A program made the translations under genes and the position numbers. A stretch of 64,000 nt of DNA, taken from contig NC_092336.1 of assembly GCF_046630445.1 (NCBI RefSeq), forward strand, positions 507,999,501 through 508,063,500, written 5' to 3'. Under the pieces are notes generated by a model. It was given only the letters and a program-made list of their open reading frames with translations, had not been told where the DNA came from and did not search any database. Origin of the DNA: Rutidosis leptorrhynchoides. Taxonomy: Eukaryota; Streptophyta; Magnoliopsida; Asterales; Asteraceae. This document shows, piece by piece, positions 42,623-54,898 of the stretch. Position 1 is the first letter of the stretch. Every line of letters starts with the position of its first letter.

Positions 42623-43048
42623 ATGCAAGCTTTAAAAGAGATAGTGCCTGCAGCGCGAAACAATATAAATACGCGATTTATAATATTGGAGAAAGGGAGG
42701 ATAACATTAGAAGCAGGTCAAAGTCAAACTAAAACATGTTTAGGACTTGTAGCCGACGAAACTGCTTCAGTTCACTTTCAATTCTGGGATGAAGAATGTG
42801 ACGTGTTTCAACCTGGAGATATCGTATGTTTGTCGAATGGAATATTCTCTTACAATCGCAACAAACAACTGGTGTTACGGGCTGGAAAAAGAGGCAAGGT
42901 AGAAAAAGTAGGAGAGTTTACGATGGTATTTGTTGAGACCCCGAATATGAGTGAGATTGCGTGGGTTTTGGATCCGAATAACTCGGGTACATTTATACAG
43001 GAATCTGTTATTTCTACCCATTCGCGTATATTTCCATCAATGGGTTAG
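42623..43048 (+). CDS. OB-fold single-stranded nucleic acid binding protein, SOSS-B/SSB-like (141 aa)
   Basis: Single coding exon, 141 residues. It aligns by eye with human SOSS-B/SSB1 along its OB fold: ALKEIVPAARNNINTRFIILEKGRITL, LVADETASVHFQFWDEECDVFQPGDIVCLSNGIF, VLRAGKRGKVEKVGEFTMVFVETPNMSE. In animals SSB1 binds single-stranded DNA in the SOSS complex at double-strand breaks. Plants have a small family of such OB-fold proteins with less certain roles. The C-terminal Pro-rich tail of the animal protein is missing, as in other plant members. It starts at the ATG next to the 5' UTR intron acceptor. It is the only clearly intact host gene on the plus strand of the island. Confidence 0.85.
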   Translation: MQALKEIVPAARNNINTRFIILEKGRITLEAGQSQTKTCLGLVADETASVHFQFWDEECDVFQPGDIVCLSNGIFSYNRNKQLVLRAGKRGKVEKVGEFTMVFVETPNMSEIAWVLDPNNSGTFIQESVISTHSRIFPSMG

Positions 43049-43312
43049 AACTTTGAACTTATTTTGGCAGCATTTTTTTATGTACTCTTTTAGACTAATT
43101 GTGAGGTTTACATGTTTTATACCTAATGGTTGAGTTTGATAGCATCATGTATGACACTAAGTAGAAGTTACACATAAAAGGGGAGTGATTGTAGTAAATG
43201 ACAGTGGCCTAGGCTTATGTGATTGTAATTTAATATTTGATATTCTTATTGTTGTGACTCATTAAAAGATGGTACACAGTGATTAATAAAACAATGGAAG
43301 CTGCCGTGTTCC
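43049..43312. other. 3' flank of the OB-fold gene
   Basis: AT-rich region carrying the 3' UTR. No further gene seen. Confidence 0.5.
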
Positions 43313-43603
43313 ATGAATCGATCGAGGGTGTTCGGACATCCAGTCATTGTTGGATGGCCTTCTAGACGTAGTGGTCCCTCGTTTCATGGTATGGGCAACT
43401 CAGGTAGGTACATTTGCTGTCTCAGTAGCACCGGGTCCCTATATGCTTTTGTTGAAACCACTTGTGTGAAACATTTACACGAATTGGTTTGTGCTGAGCT
43501 TGATACGATTGGCGGTGCAAAGGTTGAGATCTGGGTCAACGAGGTTACCGATTCTTCGTGTATCAGTAGTTTGATTGGAGATGGTTTTTCTATTGAGGTG
43601 TAG
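43313..43603 (+). CDS. Unrecognised ORF (96 aa) next to the LTR of D
   Basis: A 96-residue frame (VFGHPVIVGWPSRRSG, FVETTCVKHLHELVCAELD, GAKVEIWVNEVTDSSC) with good amino-acid complexity and a GC-richer texture than its flanks. Not recognised. Its stop overlaps the TGTAGG that may be the start of the D LTR, so it could be the remaining 3' end of a host gene or older element interrupted there, or chance. Confidence 0.25.
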   Translation: MNRSRVFGHPVIVGWPSRRSGPSFHGMGNSGRYICCLSSTGSLYAFVETTCVKHLHELVCAELDTIGGAKVEIWVNEVTDSSCISSLIGDGFSIEV

Positions 43604-43937
43604 GCTTCGGTATTTAAGCCCAATAAAAACAGGCCTGGAGTTTACTTGGTGACCAAGTCAGGGTCTGGCCAACCCTAATTGGTTGGGCCGGCTTTTATTG
43701 TTCTTTTCTTAGTCTATATATAGTCTCTCATTGTACTTGTAAATCATCACCTCCAAATTAATAATAATACTCTCTAGTTCCAAAGTGGATGTAGGTTTCA
43801 CCTAGAAACCAACCACTATAATTCTCGTGTCGTTTCTTTTAATTCCTGTGTTTATATCTCGGCTATTATTGTGTGTGTTTGTGATTGCTTGATCGATTAG
43901 GGTTCTACTCTGATAGAAGGCAGATTTAGCCTTAACA
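43602..43937 (+). repeat. D: 5' LTR (left end uncertain)
   Basis: Ends ...CCTTAACA at 43937 just before the PBS. Contains a TATA box (CTATATATAG, about 43712). The TG start at 43602 is the best candidate, but the other LTR is not in the window to confirm it. Confidence 0.55.
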
Positions 43938-43939
43938 AC

Positions 43940-43953
43940 TGGTATCTAGAGCT
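43940..43953 (+). other. D: primer binding site
   Basis: TGGTATCTAGAGCT, close to the initiator-Met PBS TGGTATCAGAGC, two bases after the LTR end. Confidence 0.6.
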
Positions 43954-43982
43954 CAGGTTCTAACCCTAGCCGTCAATCATAG

Positions 43983-44340
43983 CTGTTGCTGTTACAGATC
44001 CAGTCGCTGCTGCTGTTGTTGCTGTTTTTACAGATCAGATTGCAGATCAGGTTGCAGGTGCTAAACCCTAGCCGCCACCCGACTCTGCTGATCAACTCTA
44101 GCCGCCACCAGACTCTGCTGATCAACTCTAGCCGCCACCAGACTCTACTGTTACAGATCAGATTGCAGATCAGATTGCAGGTGCTAAACCCTAGCCGCCA
44201 CCAGACTCTGCTGATCAACCCTAGCCGCCATCAGACTCTGCTTTTACAGATCCAGATCAACCCTAGCCGTCACCAGACTCACCAGACTCTGCTGTTACAG
44301 ATTCACTGCTACTGTTACAGATCAGATTGCAGTTGACTTC
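43983..44340 (+). repeat. D: minisatellite in the leader
   Basis: Several degenerate copies of a unit of about 30 bp (CTGATCAACTCTAGCCGCCA, CCAGACTCTG) intermixed with TTACAGATCAGATTGCAG units, filling most of the leader before gag. Short frames across it are only products of the repeat. Confidence 0.75.
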
Positions 44341-44365
44341 AGATCCAATATTTTTTTTTTTTTCA

Positions 44366-45592
44366 ATGGCAGAAGAAGGAAGGATCAAAATCGACAAGTT
44401 TGATGGGCAATATTTTGGGTGGTGGAAGATGCAGGTTGAAGATTTGTTATGTTAGAAGGATCTGATCGATGCCTTGAATGAGAATAAACCAGAAGGAATG
44501 AAGGACGACGAGTGGAAAACACTTGACAGGAAAGCCCTAGCAGTTGTCAGACTCACGTTGACAAAAAGTGTTGCCTTTAACATTGTGAACGAAACCACGA
44601 CACATGGTTTGATGAAGACCTTAGCAAATATGTATGAGAAGCCGTCTGCTTCTAACAAGGTGTTTTTGATCATACAGTTGGTTAACACCAGGTTGAAAGA
44701 AGGTGCTTCAGTAACAAATCATGTTAATAACTTCAACAATATTATCTCTCGGTTACTGTCGGTTGATATCAAGTTCGATGACGAAGTCAAAGCTCTTCTA
44801 TTATTATCTTCGTTACCTGAAAGCTGGTCAGGTTCAGTCACAGCTATCAGTGGATCCACAGAGTCCTCCAAGCTAAAGTTTGAGAGCATTCGTGATTTTA
44901 TTCTTGGAGAAGATATAAGAAGAAAGAGTTCAGGAGAACCATCACGAAACTTGCTGAGCACAGAAGAGAGTGGTAGGAGAAAAGGCAGAAGTAACACCAC
45001 CAGGGGCAGGTCAAAGTCAAGAAGGAGGAGTGTGTCGAGAACGAGGAATGATATTAAATGTTGGAATTGTCAGGAGACTGGACACTTCCGAAACCAGTGC
45101 ACTAAGCCAGTAACATCATCAAAGCCAAAGGAAGTTAATGTTGCAGTTGCAACAGATGATTATGATAACGTCCTTATTTGCTGCATTGAGAATACAATTG
45201 ATGCGTGGGTTATGGATTCAGGAGCATCGTTTCATGCTACTCCAAGTCCACATTTGATGAAGAATCTACGAACAGGTAATCTTGGTAAGGTTCGTTTGGC
45301 TAATGATCATTGTCTTGACATTACAGGGATTGGAGACTTAGAGCTGAAGACCTCTTTGGGTACTAATTGGACCTTGGAAAATGTCCGAGTTATTCTTGGC
45401 CTAAAGAAGAAACTAATCTCTGTTGGACAGCTTGATGATCAAGGATATAGTGTGCTATTTGATGAAGGTCAGTGGAAAGTAATAAAGGGGAACTTAGTAA
45501 TAGCCAAGGGTAAGAAGAGAGGCACTCTTTATATGGTAGAAGTTCCAGCTAATGAAGTAAATACAGTTTCCAATGATCGTAGCTTCGTTTAG
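44366..45592 (+). pseudogene. D: gag and protease
   Basis: From ATG 44366: Copia gag (KIDKFDGQYFGWWKMQVEDLL, ANMYEKPSASNKVFLIIQL, LLLLSSLPESW), a basic Ser/Arg region, a zinc knuckle (CWNCQETGHFRNQC, about 45058-45100) and the protease (WVMDSGASFHATPS, about 45205-45245). Gag builds the particle. Broken. Confidence 0.85.
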
Positions 45593-45597
45593 GTCAC

Positions 45598-47654
45598 ATG
45601 AGTGACAAAGGAATGAAAATGCTAGTGTCTAATGGTAAAATTCCTGGTCTAAAGAGAGTTGAATCGGACTTTTGCGAGTCATGTGTTCTAGGAAAGAAGA
45701 AGAAGGTCACCTTTGCAAAAGCAGGCAGAACATTAAAGGCTCAGAAGTTGGAGCTAGTACACACGGATGTGTTCGGGCCTACTCCTGTTTCTTCATTGGG
45801 AGGAGCACGCTATTATGTTACTTTCATCGATGATTCAACACGCAAGGTATGTGTTTACTTTCTTAAAAATAAATCTGATGTATTTGAAGCTTTTAAGAAA
45901 TGGAAATCTGCTGTTGAATTATCTTGTGATTTGAAGGTAAAATGCTTGAAGTCGGATAATGGAGGAGAATACATCAGCATCGAGTTCGTTAGCTATTGTG
46001 CTGATCATGGCATTCGGATGATCAAGACGGTTCCAGGTACTCCACAACAAAACGGAGTTGCAGAAAGAATGAATCGCACTTTAAATGAGAGAGCACGTAG
46101 CATGAGACTTAATTGTGGGCTACCAAAGACTCTATGGGCTGATGCAGTAAGCACTGCCGCTTATTTGATCAACCGTTCTCCATCAGCTCCGCTTGATTTC
46201 AAAATACCCGAAGAAGAATGGAGAGGTAAAGCAATCAGTTATGAGCATCTAAAAATCTTTGGGTGCAGTGCATATGATATTAATAAAGATGGTGACAAAC
46301 TTGATGCAAAAGCAAAGAAGTACGTGTTCATTGGTTATGGGGGAGATGACATGGGTTACAGGTTATGGGATAACAAGGGAAAACATGTTATCAGAAGTAA
46401 ACATGCCACCTTCAATGAAGCAGAATTGTACAAGGATTTCAACTCAACACCAAAAGAAAAAGAATCAGTTGAATTTGAGGTTGACACAGAGACAACTAGA
46501 GAAGATGAAAGGGAAACTCCAGAGTGTGAAACTGAAGTTCCAGTGGAAGTTCCTAACAGTGAAAGCTCGGAGTCTGATCACGAGCAGACTTCAGATAGTG
46601 GGAGCTCAGACTCTGATGATGAGCAGACCCCACAGCCCCCATCACAATCTAACCAGTCCAATTGGGTCAGGAGATCTACACGAGTTACAAGACAACCAGA
46701 AAGGTTTAGTCCAACAGTTAACTATCTTCTTTTGACAGAAAATGGGGAACCAGAAAGTTATTCTGAGGCAATGAAGGTGAAAGATTCGTTCCAGTGGGAG
46801 CAGGCTATGAAAAGCGAGATGGAATCTTTATTGAAAAATCAAACTTGGAGGTTAATCAGGTTACCACCAGGAAAAAGAGTCTTACAGAATAAATGGGTTT
46901 TGAGAGTCAAAGATGAAACGGATGGTTCTAAACGATACAAAGCAAGATTAGTTGTCAAAGGATTTCAACAAAAGAAAGGAGTCGACTATGCTGAAATCTT
47001 TTCTCCAGTAGTGAAGATGACGACTATCAGATTGGTTCTAAGTATGGTGGCAACCGAGAAGTTACACTTAGAACAGTTGGATGTTAAAACAGCCTTCCTG
47101 CATGGCGACATTGAAGAAGACATTTACATGTCTCAACCAGAGGGGTTTCGTGTCAAAGGAAAGGAGAGTCTTGTGTGTAATCTAAAGAGAAGCTTGTATG
47201 GTTTGAAACAAGCTCCCAGACAGTGGTACTTGAAATTTGATAATTTCATGGAGAAGACAGGATTCGTGAGAAGTTCTACAGATCATTGCTGTTATTTGAA
47301 GAAGTTCAAGAGCTCCTATATTATATTGCTTCTTTATGTCGATGATATGTTAATTGCAGGTTCTGATATGGTTGAAATACGCAATTTGAAGAAGCAATTA
47401 TCTAGAGAATTTGAAATGAAGGATCTCGGGCCAGCTAAGCAGATTCTCGGTATGAGTATATGCAGAAATAAAGATGGGTCAGTTTCTTTATCTCAAGAAA
47501 AGTATATTCGGAAGGTTCTTGAAAAGTTCAGAATGAATGTTGAGTCTACAAAGCCAAGAAACACACCATTGGGAAGTCATCTAAAGCTTTCTAAACATCA
47601 GTCTCCTAAAACTGAAGTAGAAAAAGCAGAAATGGCTAATGTTCCTTATGCATC
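45598..47654 (+). pseudogene. D: integrase and reverse transcriptase
   Basis: GAG-pre-integrase end (FCESCVLGKKKKVTF), integrase core (HTDVFGPTPVSSLGGARYYV, KSDNGGEYIS, GTPQQNGVAERMNRTLNER), an acidic linker, then Copia RT (NKWVLRVKDETDGSKRYKAR, VVKGFQQKKGVDYAEIFSPV, QLDVKTAFLHGDIEEDIYM, YVDDMLIAGSD) and the start of the connection to RNase H, where C is inserted. Broken. Confidence 0.87.
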
Positions 47655-49640
47655 TGATAATGCTAAAAACGAACATATATTTCATAGCATTATTCCTTAA
47701 GAAAGACAAGCTTTTAGTTGCAATTGTTCTATTTACAAGTGATATTCGTTTAAATAATAAAAGGTGAAGACAAAAGACAGATTCGACGAATTGAAGACGC
47801 AAACGCCCAAAAAGCTCAAAAGTACAAAAGACAATTAAAGAGGTTCCAATTATTGATAAGAAACGTCTCGAAATTACAAAAGTACAAGATTCAAAACGTA
47901 AAGTACAAGATATTAAATTGTACGCAAGGACGTTCGAAAATCCGGAACCGGGACCAGAGTCAACTCTCAACGCTCGACGCAACGGACTAAAAATTACAAG
48001 TCAACTATGCACATAAATATAATATAATATTTAAATAATTCTTATAATTATTTATATATTATATAAATATTTAAAACCGTCGGTAAACAAAGAGCCAAAC
48101 TTGTGTGAGCTGTAAAAGCAAACTCCGCGACTCGCGGAGTTTGAAGGCAAAAAGGGTCGCGAGTCGCGGAGCCCCAAATTCTGAAACTCCCTATAAAGCC
48201 AACCGAATTCTGATCATTTTTATCATCCTTTTTCTTCTTCTCTCATAAAACGTATTATATATTTATATTTTAATTTTAATTTTAATTGTAATTCTAATAA
48301 TAAGGGTATGTTAGCGAATATTGTAAGGGTGTAAGTCGAAATTCTGTCCGTGTAACGCTACGCTATTTTTAATCATTGTAAGTTATGTTCAACCTTTTTA
48401 ATTTAATGTCTCGTAGCTAAGTTATTATTATGCTTATTTAATCCGAAGTAATCATGATGTTGGGCTAATTACTAAAATTGGGTAATTGGGCTTTGTACCA
48501 TAATTGGGGTTTGGACAAAAGAACGACACTTGTGGAAATTAGACTATGGGCTATTAATGGGCTTTATATTTGTTTAAATAAATGATAGTTTGTTAATGTT
48601 AATATAAAGATTTACAATTGGGCGTCCCTATAAATTACCATGTACACTCGACCGGACACGATGGGCGGGGTATTTATATGTACGAATAATCGTTCATTTA
48701 ACCGGACACGGGAATGGATTAATAGCCACTAGAATAATTAAAACAGGGGTGAAATTATGTACAAGGACACTTGGTATAATTGATAACAAAATATTAAAAC
48801 CTTGGGTTACACTCAGTCGACATCCTGGTGTAATTATTAAACAAAGTATTAAAATCTTGTTACAGTTTAAGTCCCCAATTAGTTGGAATATTTAACTTCG
48901 GGTATAAGGATAATTTGACGAGGACACTCGCACTTTATATTTATGACTGATGGACTGTTATGGACAAAAACCAGACGGACATATTAAATAATCCAGGACA
49001 AAGGACAATTAACCCATGGGCATAAAACTAAAATCAACACGTCAAACATCATGATTACGGAAGTTTAAATAAGCATAATTCTTTTATTTCATATTTAATT
49101 TCCTTTATTTTATATTTAATTGCACTTCTAATTATCGCACTTTTATTTATTGTTATTTAATTGCACTTTTAATTATCGTACTTTTTAATTATCGCAAGTT
49201 TATTTTATCGCACTTTTATTATTCACAGTTTCATTATCGTTATTTACTTTACGCTTTAATTTAAGTCTTGTATTTATTTTTAATATTTTACATTTGGTTT
49301 TAACTGCGACTAAAGTTTTAAAATCGACAAACCGGTCATTAAACGGTAAAAACCCCCCCTTTATAATAAAAATATTACTTATATATATATATTTATATTT
49401 TTATAAAAGTAAACTAATATAGCGTTAAGCTTTGTTTAAAGATTTTCCCTGTGGAACGAACCGGACTTACTAAAAACTACACTACTGTACGATTAGGTAC
49501 ACTGCCTATAAGTGTTGTAGCAAGGTTTAAGTATATCCATTCTCTAAATAAATAAATATCTTGTGTAAAATTGTATCGTATTTAATAGTATTTTTCTTGT
49601 AAAATTTAAGAGTATTTTATATACACATCGCGAAACATCA
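47655..49640 (+). repeat. C: 5' LTR
   Basis: 1986 bp, TGATAATGCT...GAAACATCA. The TATA box TATAAAG is at 48192-48198. The palindrome pair lies just upstream: 11 bp arms AAACTCCGCGA around one C at 48120-48142 and TCGCGA-G-TCGCGG at 48157-48169, centres 32 bp apart. It aligns with the LTR of A but has diverged in places (for example 48560-48720). Confidence 0.94.
48120..48169 (+). promoter_or_regulatory. C: paired-palindrome cassette in the LTR
   Basis: Centres 48131 and 48163. The TATA box begins 22 bp after the second palindrome, as in A. Confidence 0.75.
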
Positions 49641-49649
49641 AGTTATTTT

Positions 49650-49667
49650 TGGCGCCGCTGCCGGGGA
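49650..49667 (+). other. C: primer binding site (tRNA-Asp-like)
   Basis: TGGCGCCGCTGCCGGGGA, 9 bp past the LTR end; identical to the PBS of A. Confidence 0.9.
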
Positions 49668-51163
49668 ACTCTTAAACGCCGGAAGCGCAACGCTAATATA
49701 AAGAGAGAGAAAAAGATTTTTAGTTTACTTTTATTAAAATTCGTTTTTATAAAAATACGTTTTAAATATTCGAAAATATAAAAAGAAAAACAAAAATATA
49801 AGTATTTTTAAGATTTTGTTAAATATTTAAGTTTTATAAAGTTTCTTTATTTTTATATAAGTTTTATTTAAGTATTTTGTTTTTACTTAAAACATATAAA
49901 AAAATTTAATATATATAAATCTATTTTTAAGATATTTTTAAAATTATAAAGAAGTTCTATTTTTATTTAAGTTTTTAAATATAAGTTTGTATTATACAAA
50001 TATTTTGATATAAAAAAAATATCAAACAGAAAAAAAAAAAAAAAAAACGCGTCGAATTTTAAAGAACCTGTCAGTTGAATTTTGGAACCCCACGACTCGC
50101 GGGGTTTGCTGCTTGAAATACCGCAACTCGCGGAGACACTCTGACGCGCTGACAGAACCCTAATTCAGCATTAATTACGGGTAATTATTAATTATTATTA
50201 TTATTAACCCTAATTATTATTATTATTATTATTATTATAATTAGTTTTATTTTAAGTTACTTTTTATTTAATTTATATTTTAGTTAAATTAGTTTAATTA
50301 AATTGTAAAATTAATAGTTTTAATAAATAAATAATATAAAAATAATATTTTTATAAAATTTGTACTTTTTACAACTTTTTGTATATTTTTATATTTTGTC
50401 CTTTTTAATTGTTTTAGCGTAATATTTGTATTTGTAGCTCATATTTAGTTTTAAACTTAGTTTTTGCCATAGTTATTTTTACTTCTAGATTTTTAGGCTT
50501 TGCCGTAAAATCCCTTAAGTGATTTTTCTTTAGACTAAGATTTAAGTGCTTTAGAATTTTGCGACGCCTTTTTAAGTTTTAGTTTCTTTTTAAGTTATTT
50601 CCATTTGGGATATAGTTTTTCCTGTAAGCTTTAATATTTTTAGACGACTTTTACCTATGTATCAATTATCATTCCAATTAGTAATCTCAATTTGCGATTA
50701 TAATTTTAAGTTAGTTGTAGTAATAAGGTTAGGTTAGTCAAGTATTTTTAAGTTTTATAAGTTTCTTTTATTTTTCCGTCGCCTTTTATCTTTCTTTCTT
50801 ATTTTTCTTTTTCGATCTTTTTTTCGACGAACTCTTTTTCTTTCTTATTTCTCGCTATTCTAGTTTTAGGACATAGATTTTTAATTCTACTTCTTATCTA
50901 AATTTCTTAAAATTACGAAAATTTATTTTAAGTGGTTAAATTGATAGACATCAAAATTTTCTGGTTCGTAGTAATAGTTGGATTTGTACGTGGACCGGGT
51001 TATTGGAGCCAAACAGTCCTCAATTATATTGAGACCAAACGAATCCTGCCCCTCTGCTGCATCTTTTGGCTATTCGAAACGTGGGCAAAATCAGAAAAGT
51101 CTATTGATTGGATAACTTATTATAATTTTTTTTCCTTTTAAAAACTAATAGGATATTCAGTGA
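49668..51163 (+). other. C: 5' leader
   Basis: AT-rich leader before gag. It carries the leader palindrome pair (AACCCCACGA/TCGCGGGGTT around one C at 50086-50106 with one arm mismatch, and CCGCAA-C-TCGCGG at 50121-50133; centres 50096 and 50127) and the short hydrophobic uORF 50932-51141 that is also in A. No TATA-like motif follows the palindromes here. Confidence 0.7.
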
Positions 51164-52521
51164 ATGCACCGAGCAAGACGTTCACCACCTTTTGTACGTT
51201 CACCACCTGTAACTAGATCAAGACATTTAGCAAATATTACTGCCGTTGATTTTTCTTTAGAATCGTCATCCAGTCGACCAAGTACTCTAGTTCAAATTTC
51301 CGATAATCCATTTTTTGAACCCGACCTCACAATTGAGAATCCGGAGAATAGTCAGGAACGATTCGTAGATCCTGAACCACTAAACTTTCCTCCGGAACCA
51401 CCAATCATTCAAACAGAGATTGTTGAGGAACGAACCATTAAATCAGAATCCTCTAGTGATTTCGATTCAACAAATTCAATTATGAAGAATCTGGAACCTT
51501 TAAGTATGGAAGACCGAATGAGAGCTAAACGCATTGGCCAAGGTCACGCAATTACTCATCCAGACATTAATGCGCCAGATTATGAAATCAAAGGACAAAT
51601 TCTACACATGGTGACTAATCAATGCCAATTTAGTGGTGCACCGAAGGAAGATCCAAATGAACATCTTCGTACCTTTAATAGGATCTGCACATTATTTAAA
51701 ATCCGAGAAGTGGAGGATGAACAGATATATCTCATGTTATTTCCCTGGACTTTAAAGGGAGAAGCCAAAGATTGGTTGGAATCGTTACCTGAAGGGGCGA
51801 TTGATACATGGGATGTTTTAGTTGAAAAATTTCTTAAACAATTCTTTCCAGCATCTAAAGCCGTAAGACTTCAAGCAGAAATTGTTACGTTCACACAGAA
51901 GCCAAATGAAACTCTATATGAGGCGTGGACAAGATTTGGAAAGTTGTTAAGAGGATGTCCGCAACATGGTTTAGACACCTGTCAAATAGTACAAATATTC
52001 TACCAAGGATGCGACATCACTACAAGGAAAGACATAGATATAGCAGCTGGTGGTTCTATTATGAAAAAACCGAAACTGATGCTTACAAAATTATTGATAA
52101 CACTGCTTCCCACTCACATGAGTGGCACCAAGAAAAAGATATCGTTAGATCATCTAAAGCAGCTAGAGCCGATTCTAGCCATGACTTAGATTCCATTTCC
52201 GCAAAGATAGATGCTGTCGAGAGACGAATGGAAAAGATGACTAAAGATATTCACTCAATACGAATTAGTTGTGAGCAGTGTGGAGGACCACATTTGACAA
52301 AAGATTGTCTCAGTATTGAATTAACAATGGAACAAAGAGAGAATATTTCATACATAAACCAAAGGCCTGGAAATAATTATCAGAATAATTATCAACCGCC
52401 AAGACCGATTTACAATCAAAACCATAATTATAACAGAAATATTCCATACAACAACCAACAAGGTCCTAGCAATCAACAAGTATCCAATAATACTTACAAT
52501 CAGCAAAGACTTAATTTTTAA
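51164..52521 (+). pseudogene. C: gag region
   Basis: Near-identical to gag of A: KGEAKDWLESLPEGAI, LYEAWTRFGKLLRGCPQHG, zinc knuckle-like CEQCGGPHLTKDC and an Asn/Gln-rich linker. Broken. Confidence 0.88.
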
Positions 52522-52569
52522 AACAAACCACCACAACAAACCGATGATAAAAAGCCGAATTTAGAAGAT

Positions 52570-54885
52570 ATGATGACGAAACTAGTTGAAACTCAAACGC
52601 AGTTTTTCACATCTCAGAAACAAACTAATGAACAAAATGCTCAAGCATTTAGAATTCAACAAGCTTCTATTCAAAATCTGGAACAAGAAGTAAGTAACCT
52701 AGCAAGGTTAATAGGTGAAAGAAAACCGGGAAGTCTACCTAGTGATACAAATGCTAACCCCCGGAATGAAACAGCTAAAGCCATTACCAGAAGAAGTGGT
52801 ACAACACTTAAACCACCTGAAATACCTGTAACTTCTGATGAAGCTATTCCTACTCCACAAGAACCACAACCTGATCAAGATAAGGAAAAAGAACCGGTAG
52901 TTGAAAAGGTTAATGAAGATAACACAGTTAAGGATAAACCTTATGTTAAACCATACCAACCACCACTTCCTTACCCGAGTAAAATGAAGAAAGAGAAACT
53001 TGAAGCCGAGCAATCCAAATTCTTGGATATGTTTAAACAGATAAATGTAAATCTTCCTTTCATTGATGTGATTTCAGGAATGCCTAGATATGCTAAATTC
53101 TTGAAAGATCTAATATCAAATAGAAAGAAAATGGAAGAACTCTCGGCTGTTACTATGAATGCTAATTGTTCAGCAGTGCTGTTGAATAAGATACCAGAAA
53201 AACTATCTGATCCAGGAAGTTTCACAATTTCATGTTTTCTGGGTAGTCTTAGTTCAATAGAAGCATTAGCAGATTTAGGTGCTAGTATAAATTTAATGCC
53301 GTATTCACTATACGCTAAACTAGACCTTGGAGAATTGAAACCAACCAGAATAAGCATACAACTAGCCGATAGATCAATAAAATATCCTAGAGGGATAATG
53401 GAGAACATGCTAGTTAAAGTTGGTACTTTAGTATTTCCAGTAGATTTTGTTGTTTTGGACATGGAAGAAGATTCTCAAGTTCCTCTCATATTAGGAAGAC
53501 CATTTTTAAACACGGCTAAAGCAATGATAGACGTGTTCGGTAAGAAATTGACCCTAAGTATAGAGGACGAGAGTGTTACCTTTTCAGTTGATAGAGCAAT
53601 GCAACAACCACAATCTGCAGATGATACATGTTATTATATTCAAACTATAGATGCACATGCAGAATTATTAGAAGAATTTCCAGAATTACAAGGAACAGGA
53701 GAATGTTCTTTAGGAGAAGGTAATGAACCAATTGATGAAGCTGAAATGTTAGCTACACTTATAGCTAATGGATATGAACCAACAACAGAAGAAATTCAAA
53801 TTCTAAAAGAAGAAGACAGATATCGATACAAATCATCGATAGAAGAACCTCCGAAATTAGAGTTAAAGCCACTTCCAAACCATTTGGAATACGCTTATTT
53901 ACATGGTGAATCTGAATTACCTGTAATAATATCGTCTTCTCTTACTGAAAATGAGAAATCACAACTCATTTCTGTGTTGAAAGCTCATAAACCAGCCATT
54001 GCATGGAAGATTCATGATATTAAAGGAATAAGTCCTTCGTATTGCACACATAAAATCCTTATGGAAGAAGGTCATAAAACGTATGTGCAACGCCAACGAA
54101 GACTAAATCCTAATATGCAAGATGTAGTTAAGAAAGAGATTATTAAACTGCTAGATGCAGGTCTAATTTATCCAATCTCTGATAGTCCATGGGTAAGCCC
54201 AGTTCAATGCGTGCCTAAAAAGGGTGGCATGACTGTCATTACAAATGAGAAAAATGAGCTTATTCCTACTAGGACTGTAACAGGATGGCGTGTGTGTATT
54301 GATTATAGAAAATTAAATGACGCCACCAGAAAAGATCACTTTCCCTTACCTTTCATAGATCAAATGTTGGAAAGATTAGCCGGAAATAGTTACTATTGTT
54401 TTCTAGATGGATTTTCCAGATATTTTCAAATTCCAATAGCACCTGAGGACCAAGAGAAAACCATATTCACGTGCCCTTATGGTACTTTTGCTTACAAACG
54501 CATGCCATTTGGACTTTGTAACGCCCCTGCAACCTTTCAAAGGTGTATGATGGCGATTTTTCACGACATGATAGAAGAATGCATGGAAGTTTTCATGGAT
54601 GACTTTTCAGTCTTCGGTGATACATTTGAATCATGTCTAGTTAATCTGGAACGAATGCTTATTAGATGCGAACAATCAAATCTAGTACTTAATTGGGAGA
54701 AATGCCATTTCATGGTTAAAGAAGGCATCGTTCTTGGTCATAAAATTTCAAAAGAAGGAATTGAAGTGGATAGAGCTAAAGTAGATGTAATTGCTAAACT
54801 TCCACATCCCACCAATGTTAGAGGAGTTAGGAGTTTTCTAGGGCATGCCGGTTTTTACCGACGTTTCATAAAAGATTTTTTCTAA
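52570..54885 (+). pseudogene. C: protease and reverse transcriptase
   Basis: Protease (ALADLGASINLMPYSLY near 53265, [20 protein letters not shown] near 53480), then RT ([59 protein letters not shown]), equivalent to 23.6-22.4 kb and 11.1-10.3 kb of A without the B insertion. It shows directly what A looked like before B landed. Confidence 0.9.
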
Positions 54886-54898
54886 AATTGCCACTCAT

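Larger units (their letters stand above)
43602..47654 (+). mobile_element. Tork-like Copia LTR element D, 5' part, interrupted by element C
   Basis: 5' LTR (about 43602-43937), PBS, a leader with a minisatellite, gag, zinc knuckle, protease, integrase and RT in Copia order. It is interrupted within or near RNase H by element C at 47654/47655; the rest lies outside the window. Motifs (KRVLQNKWVLRVK, SLYGLKQAPRQWY, YVDDMLIAG) fit the Tork/Tnt1 side of Copia. About two or three breaks are visible in the coding part. Confidence 0.85.

Noticed and set aside
44041-44336. Leu/Gln-rich and Trp/Arg-rich frames on opposite strands
   Set aside because: Products of the leader minisatellite of D.
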